Assembly (NCBI RefSeq): GCF_000720765.1 | Contig: NZ_JODC01000006.1 | Location: forward strand, 383,325-447,324 | Source of the DNA: Streptomyces sp. NRRL S-646 | GTDB lineage: Bacteria > Actinomycetota > Actinomycetes > Streptomycetales > Streptomycetaceae | Length of the DNA: 64,000 bases | Reading direction: 5' to 3' | Shown: positions 29,491 through 38,366 of the stretch, piece by piece | Layout: each line of letters starts with the position of its first letter | How positions within the stretch are numbered: the stretch's first letter is position 1 | Notes under the pieces: model-generated | The model's input: only the letters and a program-made list of their open reading frames with translations | Database searches by the model: none | Told to the model about the DNA's origin: nothing | Program-made: the position numbers and the translations under genes

Positions 29491-32291
29491 GCGGAACCTC
29501 CGATCAGGGTGAGGAAGGCGTCCTCCAGGCGGCGGTGGGGGCCGAGCGATGCGACGGGGACTTCCAGGCGCACCAGCTCCACCAGGAGCTGGGCGGGGCC
29601 TGTGCGCGTGGCTACCGCCGGTTCGGAGGTGAGTGCCGTGGTTTGCCGTCGACCGTCCGCGGGTTCGTCGTGGCCGGTCGCGCAGTTCCCCGCGCCCCTT
29701 ACCAGAGCTGCCGCACCGGCGGCGACGTCGCTGACCCCGTTCACGCCGGCCCTCTCGGCGGGCGCCAGGCGCACCAGCAGACCACCATCCGTCCGTACCG
29801 CCGACTCGACGCCCGGTAGTGCCGCCACCTTCTCGATCAGTGGGTCGGGGATGTCGGCCGCCAGGCCGACGAGGAGGGTGTCGCCGGAGCCGATGATCTC
29901 GGCGACCGGGCCCGCCTGGACCAGGCGGCCGCGGTCCATGACGACCAGGTGGGTGCAGGACTGTTCGACCTCTGCCAGGAGGTGGCTGGAGACGATCACG
30001 GTGCGGCCGGCCGCCGCGTAGCGGATCAGCACCTCGCGCATCTCGCGGATCTGGGGCGGGTCGAGGCCGTTGGTCGGTTCGTCGAGGATGAGCAGGTCCG
30101 GGAGGCCGAGCATGGCCTGGGCGATGGCCAGGCGCTGGCGCATGCCCTGGGAGTAGGTGCGGACCGCACGAGCCAGTGCGTCGCCGAGGCCCGCGATCTC
30201 CAGTGCCTCGTCCAGGTGGGCGTCCTCGGGCGGACGGCCGGTCGCCTGCCAGTACAGCTCCAGGTTCTCGCGGCCGGACAGGTGCGGGAGGAAGCCCGCG
30301 CCCTCCACGAACGCGCCGACCCGGGACAGGACCGGGGCGCCGGGGCGGATCGCCTGGCCGAAGACGCGGATCTCGCCGCCGTCCGGCCTGATCAGGCCCA
30401 TCAGCATGCGAAGAGTCGTCGTCTTGCCCGCGCCGTTGGGACCGAGGAGGCCGAGCACCTGGCCCTTCTCCACGCGGAAGGACAGGTCCCGTACCGCGTA
30501 ACGGTCCGCCGACCTTGCGTACCGCTTGCTCAAGTCCGTGATCTGGAGCGGGACTTCGGCCAGCTCGGGGGACGGCGGCGCGGCGATCGTGCGGCGTCGG
30601 CCCGTCAGCAACAGGGCCAGGGCGAGCACCGCGCCGGCCAGCGGGAGCCACCACACCCAGGACGGCAGCGGGGCGGCCGCGGTCGTCACGCCGGGTGCCG
30701 TCGGCACCTTCAGATCGCCCTTGAGGGAGACGGTGTACGTCGCCGGGGCGGCCGGGGAGGCATAGCCGAGGTCGGTGGAGGCGAGGACCAGGCGCAGCCG
30801 GTGGCCCTGCTCGACCTCGTGGTCGACGGCCGGGAGCGTGATCGTCACGTCCTTGCCGGACTTCGCGCCCTCGACGCGGACCGGGGCCACCAGCTGCGAG
30901 GGCAGCACGGGCGTGCCGCCGCCGGGGCCGACGTCGTACACCTTCCCGAACAGCACGGCGTCGTCGCTCGTCGACTTCACGTGGACAGTGACCGTCGGCG
31001 ATCCGGTGATCCGCAGGCCGCTGCTCACCGGCGCCGACTCGAACCTGGCGAACTGGCCGGGGAAGTCCAGCGAGACCCCGACACCGAGCGAGGACAGCTG
31101 GGCGAGGCCGCCGGAGCCGCCGAGGCCGGGCAGGGCGGAGACGGCGGGCGGGCTGGCACCCGCCGGGTTGGCGAAGCTCTGCTGCGAGCCCCTGAGGCGC
31201 ACGGAGCGCTGTCCGCTCTCCAGGCCCGGGTACGTGTCGTCGGCCGCTCCCCGCAGGACGGCCGCGCCGTCCGTGGAGTTGACGCCTCCGGTGCGGGTGA
31301 TGCGGAAGGCCGGGCCCGTGTCCGTGCCCTTCTCGTCCTTGAGGTACTGGTCGAACCACGCACGCACGCGTGTCTGGACGCGGCTCGCCTCCATGTCTCC
31401 GCCGTCGTGCCCGCCGGCGATCCAGTCGACGTCGACCGGGGCGCCGTTCGCGCGGATGGCCTTCGCCGCCGCGTCCGCCTGGCCGAGCGGGAACAGGGAG
31501 TCCGTCTGGCCCTGCACCAGGAGCGTCGGCACCTTGATGCGGTCGGCGACGGCGGACGGGGAGCGGGCGGCCAGCAGCTCACGCGCCTGCGCGTCCGGCC
31601 TGCCCGACTCCGCGACCCGCTCGTACATCCGGCACAGCTCGGGCTGGAACCTGCCGCAGCCGCCGCCGGAGTTGATGAAGATGCCCGCCCACAGCTTCTT
31701 GAAGACGCCGTTCGGGAAGAGGGCGTCCGCCAGGTTCCAGTACGTGATCGCCGGGGCGATGGCGTCCACGCGGTGGTCGTACCCCGCTGCCAGCAGGGAG
31801 ATCGCGCCGCCGTACGAGGCGCCTGCGACGCCCACGCGCGGGTCGCCGGGCTTGTCGAGCTGGACCTGGGGCTGCTTCGCCAGCCAGTCGATCAGCTTGG
31901 AGACGTCGGCGACCTCGCCCTTCGGGTCGTTCAGCCCGATCTTGCCGGTGGACTTCCCGAAACCGCGGGCCGACCAGGTGAGCACCGCGTAACCGTCTCT
32001 CGCCAGGTCCTGCGCCTGCTGCCGGACGTCCTGCTTGCTGCCGCCGAAGCCGTGGGCGAGCAGCACGGCGGGACGGCGTGCGCCGCTTGGGCCGGAGGTG
32101 AAGTACGCGGTGTCGATGCGGACGCCGTCCACGGCCATGACCCGGTCGGTTTCCTGTACCCGGGCCTTCTTGTCCGAGGCGACGGCCGTCCACGTTCCCG
32201 CGCCTGCGAGTACGACGACGGCGGCCCCGGCGGCCAGTAGCCTCCGGGGCCTCCGAAGCAGCCCGCGCAGGCGGGGCGGTCGAAGATCCAT
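29487..32291 (-). CDS. Fusion protein: S15-type alpha/beta hydrolase linked by a membrane helix to an ABC transporter ATPase
   Basis: A 934-residue two-part protein. An N-terminal signal-anchor (about residues 18-38) leads to an Xaa-Pro dipeptidyl-peptidase-like hydrolase. It has LLAHGFGGSK, the nucleophile motif VAGASYGGAISLLAAG (Ser159), LLVQGQTDSLFPLGQA (Asp) and AGGHDGG (His), plus an S15 C-terminal beta domain. A second helix (PSWVWWLPLAGAVLALALLL, about 545-568) brings the chain back inside. An ABC ATPase follows: LGLLGPNGAGKTTTLRMLMGL (Walker A), RTYSQGMRQRLAIAQAML (signature), LLILDEPTNGLDPP (Walker B) and a switch histidine. Thus an extracytoplasmic hydrolase is tied to a transporter motor. 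Near residue 870 a segment encoded by a dispersed repeat (AGNCATGHDEPADGRRQ) interrupts the C-terminal domain. The stop overlaps the permease start. Confidence 0.92.
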   Translation of the reverse strand: MDLRPPRLRGLLRRPRRLLAAGAAVVVLAGAGTWTAVASDKKARVQETDRVMAVDGVRIDTAYFTSGPSGARRPAVLLAHGFGGSKQDVRQQAQDLARDGYAVLTWSARGFGKSTGKIGLNDPKGEVADVSKLIDWLAKQPQVQLDKPGDPRVGVAGASYGGAISLLAAGYDHRVDAIAPAITYWNLADALFPNGVFKKLWAGIFINSGGGCGRFQPELCRMYERVAESGRPDAQARELLAARSPSAVADRIKVPTLLVQGQTDSLFPLGQADAAAKAIRANGAPVDVDWIAGGHDGGDMEASRVQTRVRAWFDQYLKDEKGTDTGPAFRITRTGGVNSTDGAAVLRGAADDTYPGLESGQRSVRLRGSQQSFANPAGASPPAVSALPGLGGSGGLAQLSSLGVGVSLDFPGQFARFESAPVSSGLRITGSPTVTVHVKSTSDDAVLFGKVYDVGPGGGTPVLPSQLVAPVRVEGAKSGKDVTITLPAVDHEVEQGHRLRLVLASTDLGYASPAAPATYTVSLKGDLKVPTAPGVTTAAAPLPSWVWWLPLAGAVLALALLLTGRRRTIAAPPSPELAEVPLQITDLSKRYARSADRYAVRDLSFRVEKGQVLGLLGPNGAGKTTTLRMLMGLIRPDGGEIRVFGQAIRPGAPVLSRVGAFVEGAGFLPHLSGRENLELYWQATGRPPEDAHLDEALEIAGLGDALARAVRTYSQGMRQRLAIAQAMLGLPDLLILDEPTNGLDPPQIREMREVLIRYAAAGRTVIVSSHLLAEVEQSCTHLVVMDRGRLVQAGPVAEIIGSGDTLLVGLAADIPDPLIEKVAALPGVESAVRTDGGLLVRLAPAERAGVNGVSDVAAGAAALVRGAGNCATGHDEPADGRRQTTALTSEPAVATRTGPAQLLVELVRLEVPVASLGPHRRLEDAFLTLIGGSA
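29657..29702 (-). repeat. Dispersed repeat (module 2 variant) inside the ABC fusion gene
   Basis: GTGGCCGGTCGCGC...CCCCGCGCCCCTTA, related to the copy at 43808-43869 and to the ends of the copies at 32410 and 50066. It is translated near the C-terminus of the fusion protein. Confidence 0.7.
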
Positions 32292-32409
32292 GACTCAACG
32301 GTACGGGGCGTCTCTGACAGTCGGAGCAGACCGTGGGGTGAACCTGGGGCCGACTGTGTACCGCAGTTGGTGTACGGCTACGAGCTCGGTTGCTCCTGTT
32401 GTTTGCCGG

Positions 32410-32478
32410 GTGCGGGTTCGTTGAGGCTTGTCGCGCCCACGCGGCGGAGCCGCATATCGATACAGCCCCGCGCCCCTT
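32410..32478 (+). repeat. Dispersed repeat (module 2 with upstream arm) at the 3' end of the APC permease gene
   Basis: It runs from GTGCGGGTTCG through GCTTGTCGCGCCCACGCGGC to CCCCGCGCCCCTTA. It matches 41396-41464 closely. Its terminal TTA supplies the TAA stop codon of the permease gene on the minus strand. Confidence 0.85.
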
Positions 32479-33877
32479 AAGCCCGCTGGTCCTCCGGAAT
32501 CGAGACGAGCCACCGGGAGTCGCGGCGGGGGCGGAGGTAGAAGGCCCAGTACAGGGTGGCCACCGCCGTGATGCCGCCCGTCCACAGGAGGTAGCTCGTC
32601 TCCTGCTGACTGAGGATGTAGGCCAGGACCGCGATCAGCAGGATCGGCATTGCGGGCCACAAGGGCATGCGCCAGGCGGGGGTGTGCTTGTGGGGGCCGC
32701 GGCGGGAGAGGAGGGCGGCGACTGCGACCAGGAGGTACATGCCCGTCACCGAGACGCCCGTGACGCCGTACAGGGTGTCCAGGTTCACGAAGCAGAGCAG
32801 GGCGCCCGGGACTCCGACGGCGAGGGTGGCGACCCACGGGGAGCCGAAGCGGCCGAGCTTGGCGAAGACGTTGTTGACCGGCTCCGGCCAGGCCTTGTCG
32901 CGGGCCGAGGCGAACAGGACACGGGAGTTCTGGATGACCATGACGATGCCCGCATTGATGATCGCGAGAGCCACGCAGAGGCTGACGAAGGTGCCGACCG
33001 CGGAGTTGGACCAGGCGGTGACCATGGAGCTGATGTCGCCGCCGGTCAGCGTGGAGAGGTCCGAGGCGCCCATGGTGATCGCCACCACCGGGACCAAAAT
33101 GATCACCGTCGAGATGGCGAGGGTGGCCAGGACCGTACGGGCGACGTTGCGGCGCGGGTGCTCCAGTTCCTCGGAGAGGTAGACGGCGGTCGAGAAGCCC
33201 TGGGTGACGAACAGGGCGATCGCCAGGCCCGACACCACCAGCATCGCCGTCACCGTGTCCGTGTGGCCGCCGGAGCCCGCCACCTTCATGGAGACCAGGC
33301 TCCCGGCGCCCCGCTCACTGTGTGCGAAGCCCAGGACCGCCACCACGGCCGCCGCGATGACCTCCAGGACCAGGAAGATGCCGGTGATCCAGGCGTTGGC
33401 CCGCAGGTCGAGCAGACCGGCGAGGGTCGCCAGGAGCATGACTCCCGCGCCCGCGAGCGCCGGGTCCAGGTGCACCACCGGTGCCAGGTAGTCCGCCGTG
33501 CCCATCGCGATCACCGGCGGGACGATCATGACGACCAGCAGGGAGAGGACGAAGACGAGCCAGCCCGCGAGCCGTCCGGCCATCGTCGAGACCATCGCGT
33601 ACTCGCCGCCCGCGCTGGGGATGAGCGTGCCCAGCTCCGAGTAGCAGAACGCCACGGCGATACAGAGGAGGGAGCCGATGGCGATCGTCAGGGCGGTGGC
33701 GGTGCCGAGCGAGCCGAACAGATCCGGGACGACCACGAAGAGCGTGGAGGCCGGGGTCACGCAGGAGAGGGTGAGGAGCGTGCCGCCGACCACCCCGATG
33801 GAGCGTTTGAGGGCCTTGGGGCTGCTGTCCGCCGCCTCTGGGACGGCGGTGTCGACAGGGCGGAGCATGTCGGTCAT
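32477..33877 (-). CDS. APC-superfamily amino acid permease
   Basis: A 466-residue transporter with about 12 membrane helices. It starts with LKRSIGVVGGTLLTLSCVTPASTLFVVVPDLFGSLG (first helix with the unwound glycine-rich region) and continues with SELGTLIPSAGGEYAMVSTMAGRLAGWLVFVLSLLV. FVTQGFSTAVYLSEELEHPRRNVARTVLATLAIST is the conserved helix 6-7 loop, followed by NSRVLFASARDKAWPEPVN. It imports amino acids or amines with protons; the substrate is unknown. The stop codon is provided by the dispersed repeat. It lies downstream of the mmsA terminator and is transcribed separately. Confidence 0.93.
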   Translation of the reverse strand: MTDMLRPVDTAVPEAADSSPKALKRSIGVVGGTLLTLSCVTPASTLFVVVPDLFGSLGTATALTIAIGSLLCIAVAFCYSELGTLIPSAGGEYAMVSTMAGRLAGWLVFVLSLLVVMIVPPVIAMGTADYLAPVVHLDPALAGAGVMLLATLAGLLDLRANAWITGIFLVLEVIAAAVVAVLGFAHSERGAGSLVSMKVAGSGGHTDTVTAMLVVSGLAIALFVTQGFSTAVYLSEELEHPRRNVARTVLATLAISTVIILVPVVAITMGASDLSTLTGGDISSMVTAWSNSAVGTFVSLCVALAIINAGIVMVIQNSRVLFASARDKAWPEPVNNVFAKLGRFGSPWVATLAVGVPGALLCFVNLDTLYGVTGVSVTGMYLLVAVAALLSRRGPHKHTPAWRMPLWPAMPILLIAVLAYILSQQETSYLLWTGGITAVATLYWAFYLRPRRDSRWLVSIPEDQRA

Positions 33878-34074
33878 ACGGCGGATTTCCGATCGACTCG
33901 TGCGGATGCCTCCGGCGGCTGGGTGGCTGCATGGAATCCCGACGAAAACCAGCGCGTCAATACCTGTTTACCTACGGAATCCGTAGATCAGAAGGCCCTT
34001 TGATCGCGAATACGGCACTCTACGCCTGTCGACTCTCCGATTTGGGCCCGTACGGGAACCGTAGCCCGTGCGCA

Positions 34075-34112
34075 CAAAAAAACAGGGCCGTCCGTATGAC
34101 GGACGGCCCTGT
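34075..34112 (-). terminator. Rho-independent terminator of the inositol operon
   Basis: ACAGGGCCGTCCGT-atg-ACGGACGGCCCTGT, perfect 14-bp arms. On the minus strand it is followed by seven T residues. It lies about 20 bp past the mmsA stop codon. Confidence 0.95.
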
Positions 34113-34131
34113 CGGGGCTTTCACACCGTGA

Positions 34132-35634
34132 TCAGTGGTTGCGCGGGAAGCCCAGGTCGACGCCGGAGGGGGCGTCGGCGGGGTCGGGCCAGCGGGTGGT
34201 GACGACCTTGCCGCGGGTGTAGAAGTGCGTGCCGTCGTTGCCGTAGATGTGGTGGTCGCCGAAGAGGGAGTCCTTCCAGCCGCCGAAGCTGTGGTAGCCG
34301 ACGGGGACCGGGATCGGGACGTTCACGCCGACCATGCCGGCCTCGATCTCCAGCTGGAAGCGGCGGGCGGCGCCGCCGTCCCGGGTGAAGATCGCGGTGC
34401 CGTTGCCGAACGGCGAGGCGTTGATCAGCGCCACGCCCTCCTCGTAGGTGTCCACGCGCAGGACGCACAGCACCGGGCCGAAGATCTCGTCCTGGTAGGC
34501 CTTCGCGGACGTGGGCACCTTGTCGAGGAGCGAGATGCCGATCCAGTGGCCGTCCTCGAAGCCCTCGACCGTGTAGCCGGTGCCGTCGAGCACGACCTCG
34601 GCGCCCTCGGCCGCCGCGCCCGAGACATACGACGCCACCTTGTCGCGGTGCACCTTCGTGATGAGCGGGCCCATCTCGGAGGTCGGGTCGTTGCCGGGGC
34701 CGATCTTGATCTTCTCGGCGCGCTCGCGGATCTTGTCCACCAGCTCGTCGCCGATGGAGCCGACCGCGACGACCGCGGAGATGGCCATGCAGCGCTCGCC
34801 CGCGGAGCCGTAGGCGGCCGAGACGGCGGCGTCCGCGGCCGCGTCCAGATCGGCGTCCGGCAGGACCAGCATGTGGTTCTTGGCGCCGCCCAGGGCCTGC
34901 ACTCGCTTGTGGTTCGCGGCGGCCGTGGTGTGGATGTAGCGGGCGATCGGGGTGGAGCCGACGAACGACACCGCCTTGACGTCCGGGTGCTCCAGGAGGC
35001 GGTCGACGGCCACCTTGTCGCCGTGCACGACGTTGAAGACGCCGTCGGGCAGCCCGGCCTCGGCCAGCAGCTCGGCGATCTTGATGGAGGCCGACGGGTC
35101 CTTCTCGGACGGCTTCAGCACGAAGGTGTTGCCGGTTGCGATGGCGATCGGGAACATCCACATCGGGACCATCGCGGGGAAGTTGAACGGCGTGATGCCG
35201 GCGACCACACCGAGCGGCTGCCGGATCGAGGAGACGTCCACGCGGCTGGCGACCTCGGTCGACAGCTCACCCTTCAGCTGCACCGTGATCCCGCAGGCCA
35301 GGTCCACGATCTCCAGGCCGCGCGCGACCTCACCGAGCGCGTCTGAGTGCACCTTGCCGTGCTCGGCGGTGATCAGCTCGGCGATCGCGTCCCGGTTCGC
35401 CTCAAGGAGCGCCCGGAACTTGAACAGGATCGTGGTCCGCTTGGCGAGCGAGGAGGTGCCCCAGGTCGCGAACGCGTCCTTGGCAGCGGCCACGGCCGCG
35501 TCGACCTCGTCGACCGACGCGAAGGCGACCTTCGTGGTGACGGCGCCGGTCGCCGGGTCGGTGACCGGCCCGTACGTGCCCGACGCGCCTTCGACGGTCT
35601 TGCCGCCGATCCAGTGGTTGACGATCTTCGTCAT
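34132..35634 (-). CDS. mmsA: Methylmalonate-semialdehyde dehydrogenase (CoA-acylating)
   Basis: A 500-residue aldehyde dehydrogenase of the MmsA/IolA type: VNHWIGGKTVEGASGTYGPV, GVVAGITPFNFPAMVPMWMFPIA, NTFVLKPSEKDPSA, VSFVGSTPIARYI, ALGGAKNHMLVLPDADLDAA and the catalytic GSAGERCMAISA (Cys). The C-terminal part has GVNVPIPVPVGYHSFGGWKDSLFGD. It converts malonate or methylmalonate semialdehyde to acetyl- or propionyl-CoA, the last step of inositol (and valine) breakdown. ATG at 35634 has an AGGAG-type site upstream. It is the last gene of the minus-strand iol operon, 14 bp after iolD, followed at once by a strong terminator. Confidence 0.96.
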   Translation of the reverse strand: MTKIVNHWIGGKTVEGASGTYGPVTDPATGAVTTKVAFASVDEVDAAVAAAKDAFATWGTSSLAKRTTILFKFRALLEANRDAIAELITAEHGKVHSDALGEVARGLEIVDLACGITVQLKGELSTEVASRVDVSSIRQPLGVVAGITPFNFPAMVPMWMFPIAIATGNTFVLKPSEKDPSASIKIAELLAEAGLPDGVFNVVHGDKVAVDRLLEHPDVKAVSFVGSTPIARYIHTTAAANHKRVQALGGAKNHMLVLPDADLDAAADAAVSAAYGSAGERCMAISAVVAVGSIGDELVDKIRERAEKIKIGPGNDPTSEMGPLITKVHRDKVASYVSGAAAEGAEVVLDGTGYTVEGFEDGHWIGISLLDKVPTSAKAYQDEIFGPVLCVLRVDTYEEGVALINASPFGNGTAIFTRDGGAARRFQLEIEAGMVGVNVPIPVPVGYHSFGGWKDSLFGDHHIYGNDGTHFYTRGKVVTTRWPDPADAPSGVDLGFPRNH

Positions 35635-35648
35635 GCCCAGTTGCTCCT

Positions 35649-37535
35649 TCACAGATGGCGGCGTCGGGTCGAGACGTGCCGTTCGTACAGCTCGCGGGCC
35701 TTCACCGCAGACGGTCGGGTCGCGGTCTCGGCCACAGGTACATCCCACCAGGCCTGCGCGGGCGGCGGGCCCGACACAGTGTCGGCCGTTTCGGTCTCGA
35801 CGTAGACACATGTGGGTGTGTCGGCGGTGCGCGCCTCGGCGAGCGCCGCCCGCAGGTCCGCCACGGTCTTCGCGCGCAGCACGCGCATGCCCAGACTGGC
35901 GGCGTTGGCGGCGAGATCCACGGGCAGCGGCGCCCCCGTGTACGTACCGTCGTCCGACTGGAAGCGGTACGCGGTGCCGAACCGCTCGCCGCCCACCGAC
36001 TCGGACAGGCCGCCGATGGACACGTACCCGTGGTTCTGGATGAGGAGGACCTTGATCGCGATGCCCTCCTGTACGGCGGTCACGATCTCCGTCGGCATCA
36101 TCAGGTACGTGCCGTCGCCGACCAGCGCCCATACGGGCCGGTCCGGGGCGGCCAGTTTCACGCCGATCGCGGCGGGGATCTCGTAGCCCATGCAGGAGTA
36201 GCCGTACTCCAGGTGGTACTGGTCCCGCGACCGCGCCCGCCAGAGTTTGTGCAGGTCGCCGGGGAGGGAGCCGGCCGCGTTGATGATCACGTCCGACTCG
36301 TCCACCAGCGCGTCCAGGGCGCCGAGGACCTGCGGCTGCGTCGGGCGTACGTCCGGCTCGTCGGCCTCGTAGCAGGCGTCGACGCGCTGTTCCCAGCGCT
36401 CCTTGTCCTCGGTGTACTCGGTGACGTAGGAGGCCGCGACCTCGTGGGCATGCGTGTCGAGGGCCGCCGTCAGCTCCTGGAGGCCGCTGCGGGCGTCCGC
36501 GATCAGGGGCAGACCGGCGAGCTTGTGGCCGTCGAAGGGCGCGATGTTGAGGTTGAGGAAGCGCACGCCCTCGCCGGTGAAGAGGGTCCCGGAGGCCGTG
36601 GTGAAGTCCGTGTACCTGGTCCCCACGCCGATCACCAGGTCGGCGGTGCGGGCGAGTTCGTTCGCGGTGGCCGTGCCGGTGTGGCCGATCCCGCCGACGT
36701 CCTGGGGATGGTCGTGGCGCAGGGAGCCCTTGCCGGCCTGGGTGGAGGCGACCGGTATGCCCGTGGTACCGGCGAACTCGGCGAGGGCCTCCTCGGCGCG
36801 GCTGTGGTGGACGCCGCCGCCGGCGATGACGAGCGGCCTGCGCGCGGACCTGATCGCCCGTACGGCCTCGGCGAGTTCGGCCGGGTCGGCGCCCGGGCGG
36901 CGTACGACCCAGGTGCGCTCGGCGAAGAACTCGTCCGGCCAGTCGTGGGCCTCCGCCTGGACGTCCTGCGGGAGGGCCAGGGTCACGGCGCCGGTCTCGA
37001 CGGGGTCGGTCAGCACACGCATGGCGTTCAGGGCCGACGGGATCAGGGCTTCCGGCCGGGTGATGCGGTCGAAGTACCTCGACACCGGGCGCAGGCTGTC
37101 GTTGACCGACACATCGCCGGCGTAGGGGACTTCGAGCTGCTGGAGCACCGGGTCGGCGGGGCGGGTGGCGAAGACGTCGCCGGGGAGGAGCAGCACCGGG
37201 AGGTGGTTGACGGTCGCCAGAGCCGCGCCCGTGACCAGGTTCGTGGCGCCCGGACCGATGGAGGTCGTCACCGCGTGGGTGGAGAGCCGGCCCGACTGCC
37301 TCGCGTAGCCGACCGCCGCGTGCACCATGGCCTGTTCGTTGCGGCCCTGGTGGTAAGGCATGTCGTCGGCGTACTCGATGAGTGCCTGGCCGATTCCGGC
37401 GACGTTGCCGTGGCCGAAGATGCCCCAGGTGGCGCCGATCAGCCGCTGCCGGACGCCGTCGCGCTCGGTGTACTGGGCCGACAGGAAGCGGACGAGTGCC
37501 TGCGCGACCGTGAGCCTCGTCGTTGAGGACGTCAT
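35649..37535 (-). CDS. iolD: 3D-(3,5/4)-trihydroxycyclohexane-1,2-dione hydrolase
   Basis: A 628-residue thiamine-diphosphate enzyme. The Glu that activates the cofactor is in YHQGRNEQAMVHAAVGYARQ. Other conserved parts are TTSIGPGATNLVTGAALATVNHLPVLLLPGD, HYPQDVGG-type GKGSLRHDHPQDVGGIGHTG, and the ThDP/Mg motif ALVGDGTYLMMPTEIVTAVQ...IQNHGY. It opens the inositol-derived ring to 5-deoxy-glucuronate. ATG at 37535 has GGAGGG upstream; the longer frame is not used. It overlaps iolB by 4 bp (ATGA), so the two are coupled. Confidence 0.96.
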   Translation of the reverse strand: MTSSTTRLTVAQALVRFLSAQYTERDGVRQRLIGATWGIFGHGNVAGIGQALIEYADDMPYHQGRNEQAMVHAAVGYARQSGRLSTHAVTTSIGPGATNLVTGAALATVNHLPVLLLPGDVFATRPADPVLQQLEVPYAGDVSVNDSLRPVSRYFDRITRPEALIPSALNAMRVLTDPVETGAVTLALPQDVQAEAHDWPDEFFAERTWVVRRPGADPAELAEAVRAIRSARRPLVIAGGGVHHSRAEEALAEFAGTTGIPVASTQAGKGSLRHDHPQDVGGIGHTGTATANELARTADLVIGVGTRYTDFTTASGTLFTGEGVRFLNLNIAPFDGHKLAGLPLIADARSGLQELTAALDTHAHEVAASYVTEYTEDKERWEQRVDACYEADEPDVRPTQPQVLGALDALVDESDVIINAAGSLPGDLHKLWRARSRDQYHLEYGYSCMGYEIPAAIGVKLAAPDRPVWALVGDGTYLMMPTEIVTAVQEGIAIKVLLIQNHGYVSIGGLSESVGGERFGTAYRFQSDDGTYTGAPLPVDLAANAASLGMRVLRAKTVADLRAALAEARTADTPTCVYVETETADTVSGPPPAQAWWDVPVAETATRPSAVKARELYERHVSTRRRHL

Positions 37536-38359
37536 CGGTAACCCTCCGTATGTTCCGGATGGAAGCAGATCCGCCACTCCCGCGTCTCCCCGGGCCCCGC
37601 CATGACATTGAGGTAGTACATGTCGTGGCCGGGCTGGGCGATGGACGGGCCGTGCCATCCGTCGGGGACGAGGACGGCATCGCCGGAGCGGACCTCCGCG
37701 AGGACGTCCGATCCGCCCTCACGGGAGGGAGATACGCGCTGATAGCCGAAACCGTTCGGGCCGTCGATCTCGAAGTAGTAGATCTCCTCCAGCTCGGCTT
37801 CCACGCCGGGCCGGTGCTCGTCGTGCTTGTGGGGCGGGTACGAGGACCAGTTGCCGCCGGGGGTGATCACCTCGACGGCGATGAGCTTGTCGCAGTCGAA
37901 GGCGTCAGCAGAGGCGAAGTTGCGGACGTGCCGCAACTGGGTGCCGCTGCCGCGTTCTTCGACGGGGACCTCCGGCGCGGGGCCGTAGCGGGCGGGGAGT
38001 CGTCGCTCGCACTTCGCTCCTGCCAGGGCGAAGCGGCCTCCCGCGCCGGAGGCGATCTGGACCCGGGCGTCACGGGGTGCGTACGCGAAGTCGGAGACCG
38101 ACGCGAACACGCTGTCCCTGCCCAGGAGTTGGAACTCTTCGTCCGTGGTGCCGTCGGCTGTCCGCACGGTACATGCGCCCTGCAGCGGAAGCACGATCCA
38201 CTCACTGTCGCCGGTGGTGAAGGTGTGCGTACCACCCGGCTCCAGCTCGACGATCCGCAGGCTGCAGTACGCCCAGCCGGCCCGCTTGGGGTCGATGTCG
38301 AGCGCGTGGTCTGCGTCCGCGGTGGTGCCCCGCGCGACGTACAGGTCGTTGCCGGTCAT
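37532..38359 (-). CDS. iolB: 5-deoxy-glucuronate isomerase
   Basis: A 275-residue double-cupin enzyme. It has the metal motif SSYPPHKHDEHRPGVEAELEEIYYFEIDGPNGFGYQRV with clustered histidines and glutamate, and later VLVPDGWHGPSIAQPGHDMYYLNVMAGP. It isomerises 5-deoxy-glucuronate to 5-dehydro-2-deoxy-gluconate in inositol breakdown. It follows the aldolase gene by 7 bp and overlaps iolD by 4 bp in the same operon. The length matches the family. Confidence 0.96.
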   Translation of the reverse strand: MTGNDLYVARGTTADADHALDIDPKRAGWAYCSLRIVELEPGGTHTFTTGDSEWIVLPLQGACTVRTADGTTDEEFQLLGRDSVFASVSDFAYAPRDARVQIASGAGGRFALAGAKCERRLPARYGPAPEVPVEERGSGTQLRHVRNFASADAFDCDKLIAVEVITPGGNWSSYPPHKHDEHRPGVEAELEEIYYFEIDGPNGFGYQRVSPSREGGSDVLAEVRSGDAVLVPDGWHGPSIAQPGHDMYYLNVMAGPGETREWRICFHPEHTEGYR

Positions 38360-38366
38360 GCGGCCC

